From: Apostichopus japonicus
Taxonomy: Eukaryota; Echinodermata; Holothuroidea; Aspidochirotida; Stichopodidae
Length of the DNA stretch: 64,000 nt
Direction: 5' to 3'
NCBI RefSeq assembly: GCF_037975245.1
Contig: NC_092580.1
Location: 20,754,501-20,818,500, forward strand
The first letter of the stretch is position 1; every line of letters begins with the position of its first letter. Of the stretch, positions 1 through 12,208 are shown piece by piece. Below the pieces are notes generated by a model. It was given only the letters and a program-made list of their open reading frames with translations. It was not told the DNA's origin and made no database searches. The position numbers were made by a program, and so were the translations under genes.

Positions 1-50
1 TCGTAATCAATACTTTAACAATAGTTATTTAAATGTTTCCATTTATTTAG

Positions 51-1413
51 ATTTGGGTGCATGGAAATTGTCATCTCAGACCAGAGAGGAGAATTTTTTA
101 ATGCTCTGAACAAGTCCCTGTTTGACATGATAGGGGTAGACCACAGAGAATCCTCTAGCTACCACCCACAGACCAATGGGCTTGATGAAAGATTCAACCA
201 AACTCTGCAAAGGTCACTCATCAAGGTTGAGATGAAATGCTGTCTTCAATTCTCATGGGGTACCATACAGCCAAACATGGTTCAATAGGTCTTTCACCTT
301 TTGCTGTGATGTTTGGAAGGTTTGTAATAATTTAAACCTGCCATTGCTGAATAGATATTTACATTTGCTAAGGCCATATACAGAGAAAAAGCAATCAGGG
401 ATAAGAGAGTTTGGACAAATCTTGCATAGCTACACCAGTCCTCTGTACGATAAAATCTAATTTGACACATCCCAGGTCCTGGGAAAAAACGCTAAATAGA
501 GGACCATCAATAACCCAATTTAAGTTATAATATCTAAACAAATAAATATTAACCCTGTATATGGTACACTCTGCAGCAAGTACAAAATATGAACATTCAT
601 TAAACTGTAAATACATGCCCATTAAATTCAAAAGATACATGCAATTAATGCCACTGACATTGGTTTTGTTTTTCATATACTATATATTTATCATAATTGA
701 CTGGTATGCAAGTTGGACCTATAACAGCACAGAATATATATAAGGGTTTTATATTTGTGCTGGTTTGAGTATGTGATGTGACTCAAATATCTGGTTCAAT
801 GGTCTTAATAGTGAAAATAAAATATATAAAAATTTATTTATTCTTCAGTCAACAAAGTGTTGTGAATAATTGAATGTTAATTTATCTTCATATATCCAGA
901 GAGCCATTGCGACCAGTCGTCATGGAAGACTCCATTGTCCAACCAGAAGCTCCTACTACAGACTGCAGCGATGCACAGCGGGAGAGGGTTTTTCAACTCA
1001 TGTCACAGTCGCGGGACATAATCAAAGGTGTTGTGAAAGAAAATATTGGCAAAGCCCAAGAACGGCAAAAAAAGAATTTGGATAATAGGCACCAAAAAAG
1101 GTAATTATATAATGCTATGTTGTACATTGAAGTTGTAATTAAATGAATGGCAACATATGCATTGTATTATGATGTTTACGTATATCTGCTGGATTTTATT
1201 TTATTCAGAGCTTCGAAGTTGGTGCCAGTGTTCTGGTACGGAATGCTAGAAAGGATGCCCGAAGAGGAGGGAAGCTCGAGAACTCTTGGCTAATTGGGCC
1301 GTATGAAGTGAAGGCTGTGAATGAGAAAGTACTGTACACACTTATTAACAGTATCACAGGCATTCCTCAGAAGAAGAAATTCAATTCAATTTTACTTAAA
1401 GAATTTTGCACAA
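51..1413 (+). pseudogene. Intron-containing Gypsy/GINGER-type integrase, copy 1 (decayed)
   Basis: Three exon-like blocks are bounded by AG/GT sites: 51-319, 900-1100 and 1211-1413. The first holds the second catalytic Asp of a DDE integrase core (ISDQRGEF), the hallmark SSYHPQTNGLDERFNQTL and the catalytic Glu in LDER. The third resembles the C-terminal SH3-like part of Gypsy integrases (VRNARKDARRGG, then GPYEVK). A 22-bp deletion relative to copy 2, just after SLIKV, shifts the frame and ends it early. Ordinary LTR elements have no introns inside integrase; GINGER cut-and-paste transposons and domesticated GIN-type genes do. The upstream exon with the first Asp lies outside the window. It is certainly integrase-related; the GINGER assignment is inference. 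Confidence 0.72.
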
Positions 1414-1862
1414 GTAAGATTTCTTTGCAGTTTTTTTTTTGGAGGGGGGGGGGTGGGGGGAGGAGGAGGATTGGCATGATTCCTCCAGAATTTCCTTAAA
1501 AATAATCAGCAACTTAATCAGTTCTGAGTATTTGCTGGCTTATGTGAGGGTAAAGTGCTGTAGCTGTCTTCACACAATAAATCAGTTTCGACTTAATGGC
1601 CTAACAAATTAACCATTATTGCCAACAATAATAAAGACGGGAATAAGTTAATTAGAAGAAAACTTCAGTTTCCTGACAATTGTTTTCAGAAATTAAATTT
1701 CATTTGTTTTAGTTTTGAGAAGATAATTTTATGTGATGTCAGTTTGAAACTCTGCAATTTAATGTTCAACTTCTGAAGAGCAGCTTTCCTGGCTTTGATA
1801 ATAATCGTAACCTATTCATTCATGCTGGCGTGTGTGTGCGTGTCTTTGTACCGCCCACATTG

Positions 1863-1993
1863 TAAAAATCGAAGCTTAGATTGATCCCATAGTTTGTGCA
1901 AAAGAGTACATTGTTGAGTACAAGAAGCGTATTGTATTGTTTGAGGTCAAAGGTCATTCGGGTCAAATTGTGAAACCTTGTAAACATGGTATC
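1863..1993 (+). repeat. Dispersed GGTCA-rich repeat unit with perfect DR1
   Basis: This is a unit of a dispersed family recognised by a GTCAAA-TTGTGAAA-CCTTGTAAA core followed by ATCTCAAGAAGGAAGCTTGGA-like sequence. Here it contains AGGTCAAAGGTCA (1944-1956), two nuclear-receptor half-sites spaced by one base. Related units are at 9664-9900, 13270-13560, 22747-23034, 26730-27020, 35940-36240 and 41130-41290. The host of the TTAA insertion in copy 1 is this repeat. Confidence 0.6.
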
Positions 1994-2305
1994 TTAAAGG
2001 CGATATCGCTCGTAGACTTTTTTTTGAGGGCGCTGGCATTATCGAGGTTTCAGCGAGGTTTAATGGGACCCCTATTAATCACGTGATCCGATGGCAAATT
2101 TAGATCAGTGAATAGCACAGGCAAGCGTATGCGCAACAAGTCCGTACCCATGCACACATACTGTTATAACACAGCATTTCAGTTTACTGTACTGTTTACC
2201 GCATAGGACTTTCGTCCTCGATAGTTTGTTGTTTGTGTGCCTTTTGAGTAAAGAATACTGTACGATTTTCGTCCAAATACATTCGATTAGAGTATTGTGA
2301 CAATC

Positions 2306-5300
2306 ATGGAGAAAGGATCAGGGCAAGGAGAATCGGGTGAAATAAAACGACCTTATCCTGGTACGAGCTTAGGCCTAGGCTAGGTTTAACTGGAGGAAGG
2401 CCTTTGTTGCATGGACCTGACAAAAACAGCAGTGCAAAGGAACAACAGCGACGAAGAGATGCCACGAAGATCTATCTTCTACGTTCCTACGTAAGCTGGC
2501 AAATGGAGAAAGAACTCTACAAACATGTCCATGATTTGACTTCTGTGAGCAACGTATATTTCGCAGGACATTTGCTTCAGGATCACACAAAAAGGTAATG
2601 ATTTGCTAAGCTAGGCTAAAACTGTATAGGGTAGTTGTCCTAGGTTACATGTATAGCCTATCAGTATTGCGAAGTACAGAATACTGTGAAGTTCGGACAC
2701 CCTAAGAAATACACGATTTCACCATGATAACCTACAAGCAAAAGCCAATATCACTAAACACTACGAAGCTACAGTTATTTCCTCTCCAAAATGACCTGTG
2801 TGCAAGTATGTACGTATATATTTGTCAATAAAATGAAGATATAGGAGTTTTGGGGTATTTTAAGGCTTAGGTGTTCGAACTTCGCAGTGTCTAGTATGCT
2901 ATTGTATTTGTAACATACATGATTTGATATGCCTAGGCTATGTAACTAGGCCTATCGTTCATTATTTTTCCAATGGGCCTAGCGTATGCTAACCTTATCA
3001 TACTTCTCCTAGCACAAAATAGCAGTAAGTTGTATTACTGAGTCAGCATCATCACTGTTTGTGAATGCTTGTCATGAAGATACTGTATACAGTTAAAAAT
3101 GAAAGTATCCTTTCTAAAGAAGACTGACTCATATTTATGCAATGGAAAGCTGGGCCTTCTCATCACCAAAACCTAAACTGTTTTTGCCTCAACAAATTGA
3201 TGGAAATATATTTTCTAACCACTAGGCCTAGGTGATCTGTTCATCCCCACCCCCCTCCAGGTTCTAAATTGTTATCAGCTGTGCTTGTTTGAAGAAGATA
3301 TTCTTGTGAATGAGCATTTGAAAAAAAAGAAAGAAGTTTGAAGCCTCATCTTTGCCCAGTCATAATTAACTAGGCATATATAGAACTAAGGCCTATAGTA
3401 ATAAGTATCTGAATTTAGTGTTCAAAGTAACTGCATCCCCTAATTTTGTAATATGCACCAGTGAGGAAGGCCTACTGTGCTGTACAAGTACAACCACATG
3501 GACCTGCAGTTTTTCCTATAAAGATAATGCATCTACATAAATACTGTAGAATCACTCCTAACTGATTCCTAACTGATTTTCTAAGGTCAGCCACAGCCAG
3601 CATATACGCAATCAAGTTTTAATGGTTCATTTGGGCAACGTGGTGTATATGTTATCTACTGACTCAATCATGTGTACATTTCTGCATTTGGGATTTTTGA
3701 AGGAACCCAACTGCTATGCAAGAACTAAGGTAAATTAGCCTCACAAATTGAGGGAACATATTAGGACATATAGCTACACCTATATAAACCTTTATATTGC
3801 CATGCCTGGATGTAAGAAAGTACCAGTTTTTTTGTGTAGGCCTGATGCTATAATGTTGTGATAAGTTATCATATTTTTATATATGGGTCCATCCATGCCA
3901 AATCAACAGTGGCCTTCACGCCCACCCTCTCAGAATTGCCTGAAATTGATATGGTGTCTTGCAATATGTCTCAAAGGATGAAATTGGGCAAAAAAAATTG
4001 GAAAACTTTTTGGTTGCTAGGATACGGCCCCGTCTAGCAACCAAATCCAGATTGCATTTTAAGAGCCCTAAATGATGTGATGTTTAGTGTTCAAAAATTA
4101 TAATCTATTAAATTTGGTGACGGTAACTATCTCTTGTGGAGAGTAATCTAGCGTTATTTTTGGTAGTCTGAAAACTAGCTATGCATGTAAACAGGAATTT
4201 TTCACAATGGTGGGCTTATGTCATGGAGTAAGCTAGCATCTCAATTCTCACTCATGAAACCAACTGCTCACATAAACAGGAAGTTTACACAGTAGGTAAA
4301 TAATGAGTGTACATCAAACTTTGATCAAAAGACTGGACATCTTTTAGTGATATGAAACCAATCAGTTCACTTAGACAGGAAGTTTACATAGTAAATTGTA
4401 CATTGACATGTGAGCTCAGGTTGTTGAGCAAGCAGTTGGGCAACACAAAATTATCCTCACAATTTTCTTGAAAGGTACCACGGTTTTAGGATATGTTGAA
4501 GAAGAGTATGAAAGAATATATCATCCTTATCTGGGTTTAAATCATTGTGGGTTAACAATATGTTATTATTGAAATCTGCCAAAGTGTTTGTTTGTTACTT
4601 TTCTCTTTCATATTTTTTCTTGGGTAGGTATGATAAAAACATGTTTGTTTGTAATGATTTGGTCATTACCAGATTCATTACGCATACAATTAAGCTTGGG
4701 GTGTACAGCAAAATTACTATTTCAGTTATATGATTTACGGACATTTTTTTTGTTTCATTGTATAGGTTTCAAATGCATCTTTTCCGGAAAGATGCTGAAA
4801 GTCAAACAGAGGCATTCTCAGCAGCTGTCACCACAGAAAGATCAGTTGACACTCAGAAAGGAGAAGGTAAATTTATATGTTTATCCTTGCATGAATAACA
4901 GACTGGAAGAGCGTGCTAATCTTATATCTGATCTGATGTGATCAGAAAAATAATACAATTTCAATCTCATGAAATTCCTAAAGAAAAGAAAAGAATGGTA
5001 GCATATTGCTCATCCACTAAAAAGCGTACATATGTATGAGAATTTATATAAAAGTCAGTGGGCCTGATATTATGAGGATCTTCTTTAGAGGCAAACTTAC
5101 TAGTAACAGGAAATTCAAGAGACACAATAGAGCCTGGAACAGAGAGGACATGGTGAACACAAAGAAAGAAGTTAATGGTGTATTGAACAAAAGGAGTCAG
5201 TGAAAGCAGAGGTATTTAGATAAACTGTGGAGTACAAAGCGAGGATTAAGAAAGGAGAGAGGGGGAATGAACTATGGCAGAATACAGAGATGGAGCAGGA

Positions 5301-6847
5301 TTAAGTTAGCATAGGCGTAGGAGCCTCATTTGATTTGTGGGGGGCTGAAACGACTTGCCCGAAAAATATAACCGAAATTTCCGCGCGCGATCAACATGTT
5401 GTTGTGCATATCATATAGGCATTCATCGGTTATTACATCACATGCCAATAACATACAATCATTTTGTGTCTTATTAGCCTTCCATATTGGTTAAAAATTA
5501 TTGGGGAATCTGTAAAACAAAAATGATCATAACAATATAAGTTTAAACATTGAAAAACACATTGCAAAATATTCTTCTTGCAGTAGGTGCCCGAAAAAAT
5601 CTCAACTTATTGCCGAATTTTCACCAAAAAAAGTGAAAAACACATTGCAAATTATTCTTCTTTCAGTAGGTGCCCGAAAAATTCTCAGCATATTGCCCGA
5701 ATTTTTACCAAAAAATGTGGAAAACACACTGCAAATTATTCTTTTTTCCGTAGGTGCCTGAAAAATTCTCAGCATATTGCCCAAATTTTCACCAAAAAGT
5801 GTGAAAAACACACTGCAAATTATTCTTTTTTTAAGTAGGTGCCCGAAAAATTCTCAGCATATTGCCCGAATTTTCACCGCACATTGCAAATTATTCTTCT
5901 TTCAGTAGGTGCCCAAAAAATTCTCAGCATTTTGCCCGAATTTTCACCAAAAAATGTGAAAAACACACTGAAAATTATCCTTTTTCAGTAGGTGCCCGAA
6001 AAATTCTCAGCATATTGCCCGAATTTTCACCAAAAAATGTGAAAAACACACTGCATATTATTCTTTTTTAAGTAGGTGCCCGAAAAATTCTCAGCATATT
6101 GCCCGAATTTTCACCAAAAATTTTGGTTGGGGGCTGCAGCCCCCCCCCCCCCCCGCCTCCTACGCCTATGTTAGTTAGTTATGTCCTTCTTGTATATTGA
6201 GCCCATTCAGTTGAATGGTGCTAAGGCATTCCGTCCACTCTCTCTATCTCTGCTGTGGTGTACTATGTCTGAGATGGTTAGTCTACGAATTTAGTTACCT
6301 GTTGGGACATGTCTTACTTTAATGGTATGATTGGGGAACTGAAAGTGTTCCCATACTGGAGTCTCCATTTTCATTGTATTGACCTGTGACTAGAACTGCT
6401 TATTGAGGGTGGTCTTGGTTTCACCAACATACTTGTAACTTCAATATCTTCTACTTCAATGTCCTCTAAACTCAATGACACCATTTAAATTGAAATATCA
6501 GTTTCCAGTGCTGCGAAAGTGTGATAAGTTCTAAACAAAAGTATATTTTTAGTCACAGCCATAGTAGCTATAGCAGGATACTTGCAATCTAGTAACAAAT
6601 GTTTTATGTAATCTTTACAGATACTTCTGATCCAGTTACTTCAACACCTCTCAAGAAGCCATCTGCCATGTTCTGTCCAATGTCACCAGTAGGATTAGAT
6701 ATGGAGCAGCATGGGAGAGAAACCTCAGACCATACAAATTCACATTGCCACATTTACATGATCCTGAACAAAAGATATCATACATATGGCAGGGGCACTT
6801 TTCCCATACTTTTATTGACAGGTTGTGCGACATTCACGTTGGATTAG
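2306..6847 (+). CDS. Multi-exon gene inside TTAA element A, unknown function
   Basis: The ATG at 2306 opens a reading frame of about 55 nt (MEKGSGQGESGEIKRPYPG) that is followed by stops. The main exon is open to its donor at 2594/2595 and ends YFAGHLLQDHTKR. The next good exon is 4768-4866 (FRKDAESQTEAFSAAVTTER) with a matching phase, then one starts at 6620 (DTSDPVTSTPLKKPS) and stays open to 6847. An overlapping frame over 6631-7029 is also long (WERNLRPYKFTLPHLHDPEQ), so the 3' end is unsure; a frameshift or alternative splicing could explain it. A degenerate homologue of the HLLxDHT exon occurs on the minus strand of the second TTAA element, which supports coding. The exon resembles a short recurrent invertebrate module (KxYL...W...L...HLL..H) but I cannot name a family. 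The join from the ATG to the main exon would need a 35-nt intron and is weak. Confidence 0.4.
5310..6170. mobile_element. Nested non-autonomous TIR element with internal minisatellite
   Basis: It starts CATAGGCGTAGGAG and ends with the exact reverse complement CTCCTACGCCTATG. It is flanked by a TTAG direct repeat (5306-5309, 6171-6174), giving clean boundaries. It holds no coding sequence; most of it is the minisatellite at about 5546-6120. It ends in a poly-C run next to the right terminus, as do related repeats near 9924-10797 and 23046-23940. Confidence 0.75.
5546..6120. repeat. Minisatellite, about 84-bp unit, about 7 copies
   Basis: Repeated units contain GTAGGTGCCCGAAAAATTC, CAGCATATTGCCCGAATTTT and CACCAAAAAATGTG. 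Units differ by a few bases and one is shortened near 5875. Long frames on both strands across it are by-products of the unit length being a multiple of three. Confidence 0.9.
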
Positions 6848-9663
6848 CAGCTATTGATACATCTGCATCACCAGATAGAGATAAATTGCTTTCGTCCATT
6901 TTGTTCGATAGTAGCTATGACTGTGAATCCGAAGCTTGGCCATCCTCTAAGTCAAGGTGGGCAAGGTTGGGGAAATTCAATCAAGGAGTAACAATCAGAG
7001 AATGGCCAGCTTTGTATTATTGTATATAGGCCTACACACACAGCGGGTGTAAATATCTGTATCGGTTTATTTATACTGGTGTTCATATCCGTTGCCAGGA
7101 GGCAGGAGGGGATATGATTTGAACGTGGGGAGGGTGTGGGGGGTGGGGAAGGGGTCCCCTTTGAAGTGTTCAAACGATGCTACATTTTACATCTATCTTC
7201 TTGAATCACATGTATATTAAACACCCCTATAGACACGACCAATCAGTCCTGTCTCTCACCTCCTCTCATGCACTGGTGTATTTATTTCCTGGCAACATAA
7301 CAGTTAGGCATAGTAAGGGTCAGAGGTCATCACAACTTAAAGAGTTGTGTGAGTCCCTGTGGTCTCTTACATCCTTGTAGCAGTAGGGAGAAGAAGCCTA
7401 ATAGATCAGAAACCATGATCATCTTCTGTTGTGTCTTATTTTCCAGCATCCTTGAAACATTATATCCTTCCCCTTTGATTTCTTGATGTCATAAGCTGTA
7501 TTTATGTGGTGCATTATTTAATTCCAGTATTGAGATTGTATATTCTTCTTGTGTATTTGACAGTATCCCAGTGATCTCCATTTTCTGCTCTTGGTTTTCT
7601 TTTCTCTGTATTTCATATCATATCTATCTCTACCCCTAACCTCCATCTCCACATTTTCTTTACTTTCTTCCTCCATCCCTTCATCTGTCTGTCACTCTTT
7701 CTTTTTTGACCTCTTTCCTTCCCTCTGTTTACCGTGTATGTTTTAGTTTGCCGACTCCCCCCCCCTTACATCTTACCCCCCTAAAAAATGTTCACAAGGT
7801 TGACAAGTCTCCCCATGCTAGTCCCAAGCTATACACCTTTGTTGTGGTGACCGTTCACTATACTTGCGGATCAAATGGAAAGCCCCACCCCCACCCCTTA
7901 CTTCCCAGTGTCATGAATCGGCAAATGGAAGATTATTCGGAGTTGTTCGTGGACGGTTCAATGATCTTATAGTCAGGCATAGGCCTATATGGTTCTCTTT
8001 GTCCTTCATTGTTGTCGAAGTTTGAAATGAATTAATCGTGCTAGGAACTTCCGGGCAATGTTTAATTTTCTGTGGCAAGAAAAAAAAGCTCCCCCCCCCA
8101 GTGTCCCTCCTGGTTGACTAGAGCCTGTACGCCTATATGGTCACACAATAGTATAGATAAGTATGAGCCATGCAGACAGCTTTTTTTTTCTTTTTGAAAA
8201 TTCAATCCAATTTGAGTTATAGTTTCGAGTTGTAATTCGAGTCAGTCGTGATGAGGTGCCCCGTGGTGGGGCTGGGTAACCCACCCCAACCCCGTTGCCG
8301 ACTTTTTGGCATTTCTTTGGGAGCCGTTCGGACCAAGAGGCAGGATAATTAATACTGGAGTACAGTACGCTGGAAAGCAATAAACTGACGTGATTTAGAA
8401 AAAAAGTTTTTTGCCTTGACTGCCGATGTTCAGCGAGTCACTTTTCAATAGAAATAACTATTAATTTATTGTTCATGTACTTATTCCCTTTTTGCCAATC
8501 CTTTCTAAAGAGGGTGGAGCCGCCCCTTATGGCAACGTATTTTCGTTCCCTTTTCCGTTCAAATTTCGTTATTTTTAATTCGGGTCAAAGGGGTGCAAGG
8601 ACAGGGTTTACGTGCACCGGTTAGGAGGATGGGGTGCAGCTAGAGCAAGTGTTCTGTGATCGCCTAAAGGGCCTGTTGTCAGGAGTCCAAAAATAATTAA
8701 ATATACATATTTATCTATATATGTTTTATGACATAAAATCCTCCTGATATATAACTAACATTTATATACAAAATACAATGTAAGTTGTGACTGTGTCTAT
8801 ATGTGTAATTAATACCTAAATTGGCTGAAATACCAATTGTTCACATATGACGGACTTGACCATACGTTTGATACCCAATATTGTAATCACTTCAGTCAAT
8901 TTTTTCACTCATTCGCGTCTGTCCTTTTTGTGACACGAGTCAATGTATCAGACATAAACTTCACTATAAGTTTCTTGAGCTGTGAAAGAATGTCGGCTCG
9001 CAACTAAGGTTGCAATATTTCAAATACTTTACTCAGGTTAGTACAAGACTGGCGCATCTGTAAAGGTTTGGAATACACTGGTTTTTTACAGTAAAATAGC
9101 ATTAAGTTACTGTACTTCTATAGGCTAAACTTCTGATATTCGATACAGCATAAAAGCATGCAGAGCTTTCCAAATCAGTGAATCAACTACGAAACCAGGG
9201 CATCCGAACAGTTCGGACTTCGACTGTTCACCATGTGGGCCTAAAAGAGTAAAAGCAGGGAACCGCTAGAGTAGCAGCTCCCTGGTCAAACTATTACACC
9301 TATACTGTACAGCCCACTAGTTGTGAAAAGTTATGAACGTAAAAAAAAAACCACAGAGTTTTGTATCACACAACACACACGAAAACGCGACGTAATAATT
9401 TACCGCATACTACTGACCAGGGAGTTTTTCCATAACAACTCCCTGTACTGACACTGCCACAGACAAGAAACTATGCAGGAATTTCGCCAAGGCCACCGCT
9501 TCAGGTAACCAAACCCGTTTATTGCTTACTAGCCGTAAATACGGGATTGCTGAGAAATTACGAAACAACAGCGACGAACCGGTAGAGGGTAGTATTGATA
9601 TTATTTTTGAATCGGTCGGTGTGAAGGACAGAATTAACGAGGAAATTACGAGCGATCCCACCT

Positions 9664-9900
9664 TTAATATTGGAAGCTTGGGCAGATCTCGTACTTGGTA
9701 AGATAGTGCATAACATTGAGTAAAAGAAACTGTTTGATTTTGTCGGAGGTCATAAAGGTCATTTGAAGTCAAAAAATGCCAAAGTTACCTCACTCCCCTC
9801 TAACCTGTCCCTACACTAACGCACCTTCCTAAACATAATATTTCAGAAGCTTGGAACGATCGCATCTATGATATGTAATTGTACCACATTTAGTACAGAA
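9664..9900 (+). repeat. Dispersed GGTCA-rich repeat, two tandem units, with DR3
   Basis: This is the continuation of the repeat interrupted by element A. It contains AGGTCATAAAGGTCA (9747-9761), two half-sites spaced by three bases, and the typical GGAAGCTTGG start of the next unit. The copy 2 counterpart has the same DR3 at 22869-22883. Confidence 0.6.
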
Positions 9901-9923
9901 GCCTAATGTTGTGGGCCGAGGTC

Positions 9924-10669
9924 ATAGGCGTACGGGACCATTTCAGTTTGGGGGGGGCAGAGAGTTTTGTGCCCGAAAGTTCCCGTGACACTATCTAAGC
10001 GGAGCGCCACCATCGGTTGGCGCGTAGCGTACAAGAAAATTTTTTGGCAAAAAAAGCCTCTCAGATTGCCGGAAACGGCACATCTGAGGCCTTGCAAGTT
10101 GCATATAAACATTCTTTATTTTATAATCTCACATTTTAGAAATTTACACTTCCCCAATAATTTGGCAAATTAGAAGAAGAAAAAATGGTTACATCACTTT
10201 GAAGAGGAAAAATAGGACAGTATATTTTTTAAGCTCATATTTAGTTACCGTATTTATTATTTTAACACAGTACTCAGCTACCTCCAGAAAAACATACATT
10301 GTTCAACGACACGTAGGCGGGATAATGTCGCTGTGTCGGGTGAGACTGCAATTTGTCTCACAAAACAGTATAAAATGTAACAAAGAATATGATAAACCTG
10401 TACTTCTAGGTTTGTAGGCACTCCCCCCCCCCCCCCACCATCCATTCCATCAAAAAGAAAATGTTTCTTATATACACTCATGTCGGAGATGTCCAGGTAT
10501 ACAGTTGACTAGTTAGAAAAAAAATTGATCGCGCAAAAAGCGTGGTAGCCCAGGTGAGCTGTGCTTACGGTGGTGTTACACGGAAATATTCGGGCATCAT
10601 GATGCTAAATAAAGAAAATCAATGAATTGTCGGGCAAAAATTTGAAAAAGATTTGGGCAAGCTACTGCA

Positions 10670-10708
<39 letters not shown>

Positions 10709-10797
10709 TCTCCTCTTAGGCTGCCCGAATTTTCAGGACTTTTGCCCGAATTTCTTGTCCTCTGGAAATTTGTTTTTTAAGACTCCCCCCCCCCCAG
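9924..10797. repeat. Dispersed repeat with poly-C end, copy in duplication 1
   Basis: It begins GTCATAGGCGTACGGGACC and ends in poly-C followed by AGGCCTA. It shares GCCCGAA words with the TIR element at 5310-6170 and has a near-identical copy at 23046-23940. It contains a (TA)n tract at about 10672-10706. It has no coding sequence. It is probably a degenerate non-autonomous transposon. Confidence 0.5.
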
Positions 10798-10870
10798 GCC
10801 TATTTTTACAATTCATGGTTAAGTAAGTTTCCAGTGTGCTATGATTGTGTTCTTTGCTTTGATTCAACAG

Positions 10871-12208
10871 AGATCTGTTTGCAACAGTTTTTCTTCAAGT
10901 TCCACAAAGCAGTTGTATGACCAATTGAAGAAACTCAAAAAGTTTGAAGTACAGTAAGTGTTAAATATTTTATTAAAGTGGGATTATATGCACTCCATAA
11001 TCATGCAGTTACTGATACCAACCTCGGTGGTATACATTGGCAGTTACAAGCAAAATTTTGTAGTGCTTAAGCAACTCTCAAAATTCAAGCAGAAACAAAT
11101 ATTGATTAATATTAATGATAAAGGTGCTCTACCTGTTACCTATCATCATCGCTCGGCCAAACGCTTTGAGATGTTTCGCTACTTGTTGCAAACTTTTGTT
11201 GTGCTATATAGTAATGATATGTATACTTTCAATGGTTAAGCACTGCATTTAAAGGAACTTTTTATTGAAAAATGGGATCCAGTCCTTCTGGTCATATCAT
11301 TGTTTGTAAGTTTATCGCCCTACGCCTTGCCTTGTCATGAATTTTACTTTCTGTGATTGAGTGCTTGAACTGTTGGCCCGTCCTGCCAGAAAATTTGAAT
11401 ATAACACTGACTTACGTCGAGACGTGACCTTAGTGCTGCACATAGGTCACACTTGATCAGATCTCACCCTAACCTTGCCTTGATACAATACACAGGAATG
11501 CGTACAGACTTCAATAGGCTATCAACTTGCCATACTGTATATCTGAATGCTCGCATGCTCAAGGAGGATCAGATCCCACACTTGGGGATTCAAGTTGCTA
11601 TACTCTGAATAATCGCATGCTTAAGGAGGATCAAGCAGACCCCACAAATGAGGTGATCAACTTGCTAGTCTGAATGCTCGCATGCTCATGGAGGATCAGA
11701 TCTGTATTTGTGGCAATAAACAATATTGCTAGTCTGAATGCTTCACCTTGTTATTACCAAATGCTGCAACATACATTAATTTGAAGTACCCATTCGTAAT
11801 GATTGCTGAAATCATGTTTTCACAGTAATATGTACTTTCTATTTAATTTCTGTAACTTTGAAGCAATGCTTACTATTCATGCGTCCTTTTTTTTTGCAGG
11901 CTGAGTTACCTCAATGACGTTCTTGTCTCTCATGCTGTGGACCATCTCTACCACCTTGTACCACCTTCAATATGATATGTGGTGTAAACATGCATTTTTT
12001 CAGCTTGAATGTGGTTACTTATTAACTTCTCTATTCAGTCAATAATTTTAAACTTTTATGTATAGGTATAGGTTGGTGCCAAGGGTGATCAGAGCATTTC
12101 ACCAGGATATGAAGGGAGGCTATCCAAGCTGAATATGATGAGGTTGGAGATAATCAGGTGTTTGAGTATAACAACCAGTGGTTAAGACAAGAACTTGATA
12201 ATTTATGA
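10871..12208 (+). pseudogene. Further exons of the duplicated transposon gene, copy 1
   Basis: Exon-like blocks lie at 10871-10953 (Ser-rich then Lys-rich, YDQLKKLKKFEVQ), 11900 to about 11955 (LSYLNDVLVSHAVDHLYHL) and about 12064-12208. Their borders are good splice sites and they align with blocks in copy 2. An 85-bp deletion removes the end of the second block, and the last block has stops in the frame that stays open longest in copy 2. They may be the 3' part of the integrase gene or a second protein of the same element; the phases do not join cleanly, so a small exon may be missing. No domain recognised. Confidence 0.35.
11500..11720. repeat. Minisatellite, about 65-bp unit, about 3 copies
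   Basis: Units contain GATCAACTTGCTA, CTGAATGCTCGCATGCTCA and GGAGGATCAGA. The same array in copy 2 (24640-25090) has about seven units, so it changed length after the duplication. Confidence 0.85.

Larger units (their letters stand above)
1998..9663 (+). mobile_element. TTAA-flanked DNA transposon (Kolobok- or piggyBac-like), element A
   Basis: The 7666-bp block is present in copy 1 of the duplication and absent from copy 2 (empty site near 22786-22789). It is flanked by TTAA on both sides (1994-1997 and 9664-9667). Its ends are inverted repeats: left AGGCGATATCGCTCGTA, right (reverse complement) AGGTGGGATCGCTCGTA, agreeing at most positions. A TTAA duplication is known for piggyBac and Kolobok superfamilies; AGG-type ends fit Kolobok better, but no transposase with a visible DDE or THAP pattern was found. 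Inside are a multi-exon gene (2306-6847), a nested TIR element (5310-6170), and otherwise unassigned DNA at 2900-4760 and 7030-9663. It is the same family as 42936-47350. Confidence 0.78.

Noticed and set aside
5587-6071. Long frames on both strands in the 84-bp minisatellite
   Set aside because: Repeat artefact, as above.
9410-9772. 120-residue minus-strand frame
   Set aside because: It crosses the right end of the TTAA transposon and the dispersed repeat, so it is a chance fusion.
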